Of a DNA stretch of 64,000 nucleotides, positions 61,861 through 64,000 are shown in pieces. Numbering within the stretch: position 1 is the first letter of the stretch; each line of letters begins with the position of its first letter. Below the pieces are notes generated by a model. The model saw only the letters and a program-made list of their open reading frames with translations. It was not told the DNA's origin and did no database searches. The translations under genes were made by a program, and so were the position numbers. Source of the stretch: Micromonospora qiuiae (GTDB taxonomy: Bacteria > Actinomycetota > Actinomycetes > Mycobacteriales > Micromonosporaceae); contig NZ_BOPC01000024.1 in assembly GCF_016863555.1 (NCBI RefSeq), positions 78,347 to 142,346 of the forward strand, read 5' to 3'.

Positions 61861-63954
61861 TCAGCACCGTCGCGCCGCGTGGTGTCGCTGCCCGAGCAGC
61901 GCGCCGTGGGACAGGTCGTCGCGCGCGGCCGAGTCGCGAACCTGTCGCAGGGCCGGCCCGTCGAGCAGCGTCCGCAGGTCGGCGTAGCGGGGTTCCTTAC
62001 CGGTGAGAGTTTCCGCCAGCTCGATCAACCGCTGCTCCACCGACCGGCTCAACTGCTCCCGCCGCACGAGCCGCAGCACCTCGGTGCGCAGCACCGCCGG
62101 GGCTGGTGCCTCGGCCTGGGGCAGGATGCCGGCGGTCGCCGCGAGCCCCGATCCGGAGCCGCGTGGCACCAACCGGTAGAGGTAGGCGGTGCCGGGTACG
62201 GCGGTACGGTCGGTGAAGGTGGTGCCGGCCGACACGCCGACGACCTCGAAGGAACCCGGGATCGAGAACGGCCGCCCGGACGCGCCCGGGACCAGGTTGG
62301 GCGGGGTCGGCGGCCGGAAGCCACTGGGCGACGGTGGCGGTGGCGCGACGCCGACGCCGGTTACCCGCTGCAGCTCGGCGCGCTCGATGGTGTAGCTCGT
62401 GGTGGCGGGCGCCCGGTCCCAGCTCAACACCGTGCCGCAGCGGCCGGCCGAGGCGGTCAGCCCCGTCGCCGTACGCGGCGCACCGGACGTCGTGGCGGTG
62501 GCGCTGCTCGGCGTCGCGGCGCACGGCGAGGCCGCCGGGTCGCGCCAGACGCCGGCGCCGGCCATGTCGTTGGTGCTGCCGAGGAAGAAGCCCGCCGGAG
62601 TGGACACTATTGTCCTGACGCCGTAGTGGTACGGATTGGCGCCAAAGGCGTTCGTTGTCGCCGTGAACCAGGATCGCCCGTCGCAGCTGCCGTACACGTC
62701 GAAGCCGAACTGCCCCGCTAGGCGCCGGTTGAGCACCGGCAACGTCTGCAGGATGTGACTCCAGTCGTTGGTGCCGAGATACAGCGCCCCGGCGTGTGGT
62801 TGCATGCGCCAGAAGTGGGCATTGAAGATGTTGCCGAATCCGTCGGGCAGCCCGCTGAGCGGATGCCGGAACGTGCCGTCACTGGTGGAGCGGGAGTTGC
62901 CGACGATCAGCGACCAGCTGTCGTCGGGGTTGATCCGGATCAGTTCCGAGGCCGGGAAGAGCGCGGAGTACCAGCCGCTGGATCCGACGTACAGGCGATC
63001 TTTGAACACCTGCATCGACACGACCGAGGTGACCTCCCAACCCCGTCCCGCGCCGGCGGTCACCACCGGCGTGAAGGTGGGGGAGCTGTCGGCGGCGTTC
63101 GTCCGCCACACCGAGTAGCCGGTACGCGCGTCGCCCGCGCCGACGTAGAGCTTCCCGTTGAACGTTTTCATCTCGAACACGCTGAGCGTGGCCGGGCTGA
63201 TCTGTTCATACCGTGGCTTTTCGCTCCACGGCTTTTTGATCTCGACGACGGCACCGTCGCCGGTGAAGCCGCTGGTGGCGGTCGCGAACAGTCGACCCTT
63301 GTGCACGGCGGTGGCGCGGAAGCCCATGGCCGGCCGTCGCCCGTACGGGGTGTCGATGATGCCCGGCCCGCCGGCCAACGGGGTGAACTTCTGGCCGTTT
63401 GTGGTTCGCAGGACGCGTGGCGGGCTCACCGCCGCCAGCTCGGGAATGTACTCGTTCGCGGTGACCCCGAAGACGTAGAGCGCCTGCTTGCCGCTGGGCT
63501 CGGTGTAGACCTGCATGCCGCGAAAGCCGATGTCGCGGGCGACGAACTTTCCTCGGGCCCGCGGATTCGGCAGGTCGGCCGGTGACCGCAGGGCCAACCG
63601 CCACCGCCGGGTCTCCGGGGTGTACTCCCAGATCTCGGCGCGCAGGTCCAGGTCGTACCGATCCCTCGGACAGGTCACCTCTCGATTGGGCTCGACGTTG
63701 TAGTACCCCCGGTTCGGGTAGTAGAAGTCCAGCGTGGCCTTCTCCACACACACCTGGCTGCGGGCGGTGCCGACGTAGAGCCGCCCTTTGAACCAGGCCA
63801 TGGACCACGCGAAGCTGTTGCGCAGGTCGCCGAAGCCCCGATCGGCGATCTTCCCTGAGCCGGTGGGCGCGGCCCGTCCGGCCGTCACCGGGGTGAGCCC
63901 GAAGGCCACGGCGACGGCGAGCAGGACCGGCAGAAGTCTGGGTCTCGCCTTCAT
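61861..63954 (-). CDS. Large secreted protein, propeller-like, with fibronectin-like region
   Basis: 697 residues from ATG 63954 behind AGGAGAGAG. Signal peptide LLPVLLAVAVAFGLTPVTA. Residues about 40-480 have repeated blade-like strands (WSMAWFKGRLYVGTARSQVC, MKTFNGKLYVGAGDARTGYS, MQVFKDRLYVGSSGWYSAL, HAGALYLGTNDWSHILQTL), resembling kelch or sialidase-like propellers. A fibronectin-III-type region follows (LSWDRAPATTSYTIERAE, YLYRLVPRGS), ending in a helical tail. No catalytic motif seen. Not further recognised. Confidence 0.75.
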   Translation of the reverse strand: MKARPRLLPVLLAVAVAFGLTPVTAGRAAPTGSGKIADRGFGDLRNSFAWSMAWFKGRLYVGTARSQVCVEKATLDFYYPNRGYYNVEPNREVTCPRDRYDLDLRAEIWEYTPETRRWRLALRSPADLPNPRARGKFVARDIGFRGMQVYTEPSGKQALYVFGVTANEYIPELAAVSPPRVLRTTNGQKFTPLAGGPGIIDTPYGRRPAMGFRATAVHKGRLFATATSGFTGDGAVVEIKKPWSEKPRYEQISPATLSVFEMKTFNGKLYVGAGDARTGYSVWRTNAADSSPTFTPVVTAGAGRGWEVTSVVSMQVFKDRLYVGSSGWYSALFPASELIRINPDDSWSLIVGNSRSTSDGTFRHPLSGLPDGFGNIFNAHFWRMQPHAGALYLGTNDWSHILQTLPVLNRRLAGQFGFDVYGSCDGRSWFTATTNAFGANPYHYGVRTIVSTPAGFFLGSTNDMAGAGVWRDPAASPCAATPSSATATTSGAPRTATGLTASAGRCGTVLSWDRAPATTSYTIERAELQRVTGVGVAPPPPSPSGFRPPTPPNLVPGASGRPFSIPGSFEVVGVSAGTTFTDRTAVPGTAYLYRLVPRGSGSGLAATAGILPQAEAPAPAVLRTEVLRLVRREQLSRSVEQRLIELAETLTGKEPRYADLRTLLDGPALRQVRDSAARDDLSHGALLGQRHHAARRC

Positions 63955-64000
63955 GTCTCTCTCCTGGCGCGTAGGGCACGCCGGCGGTTCGGCTCGGGTG

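Overview
The window is high-GC DNA with frequent GTG starts, 4-nt GTGA/ATGA gene overlaps and T-less hairpin terminators. This fits a Micromonosporaceae-type actinomycete, most likely Micromonospora or a close relative. The genus is inferred from gene content and from intergenic repeats that I recall from that group; nothing was searched.

Region 1 (1-11 kb) is carbohydrate use. A secreted ThuA plus glucose/sorbosone-dehydrogenase-like plus PKD protein runs off the left edge. Divergent from it is a ribose-type ABC importer (two-domain ATPase, two permeases, lipoprotein) with a sugar isomerase/epimerase, followed by a secreted beta-helix protein with a ricin-type lectin tail.

Region 2 (11-22.5 kb) holds small stress, redox and metal functions: a Rv2466c-like DsbA protein with a CPYT active site, a doubly deleted quinone reductase remnant, a metal-chelate/haem ABC operon with a methyltransferase, a putative manganese transporter beside a manganese catalase, a divergent histidine kinase/response regulator pair, and a hemerythrin gene behind a SigB-like promoter. 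Two decayed genes follow, one of them a CYP152-type P450 fragment.

Region 3 (22.6-30.5 kb) has a three-gene surface-glycan-like operon and, convergent to it, a tightly overlapped sigma/anti-sigma/ABC operon with a plausible autoregulatory ECF promoter.

Region 4 (30.6-61 kb) is the main feature: a near-complete extracellular-type contractile injection system (eCIS). It has a sheath, two tube-family proteins, gp25, gpJ and gpI baseplate proteins, a VgrG-like spike, PAAR tip, LysM protein, AAA+ ATPase, DUF4255 cap protein, DUF4157 protein and two regulators. Inside it sits a 1259-residue protein whose C-terminal tip carries a deaminase-like HAE...CxxC signature, followed one base later by a SUKH-like candidate immunity gene. 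I see no tail-fibre gene. The locus ends in a single-pass membrane protein with two zinc ribbons, so it resembles the cytoplasmic Streptomyces systems more than the exported Photorhabdus/Serratia ones. The toxin tip and immunity gene are visibly less GC-rich than their neighbours, as expected for an exchangeable cassette.

The right edge (61-64 kb) has a secreted HNH nuclease and a large secreted protein of unknown function, convergent on a perfect hairpin.
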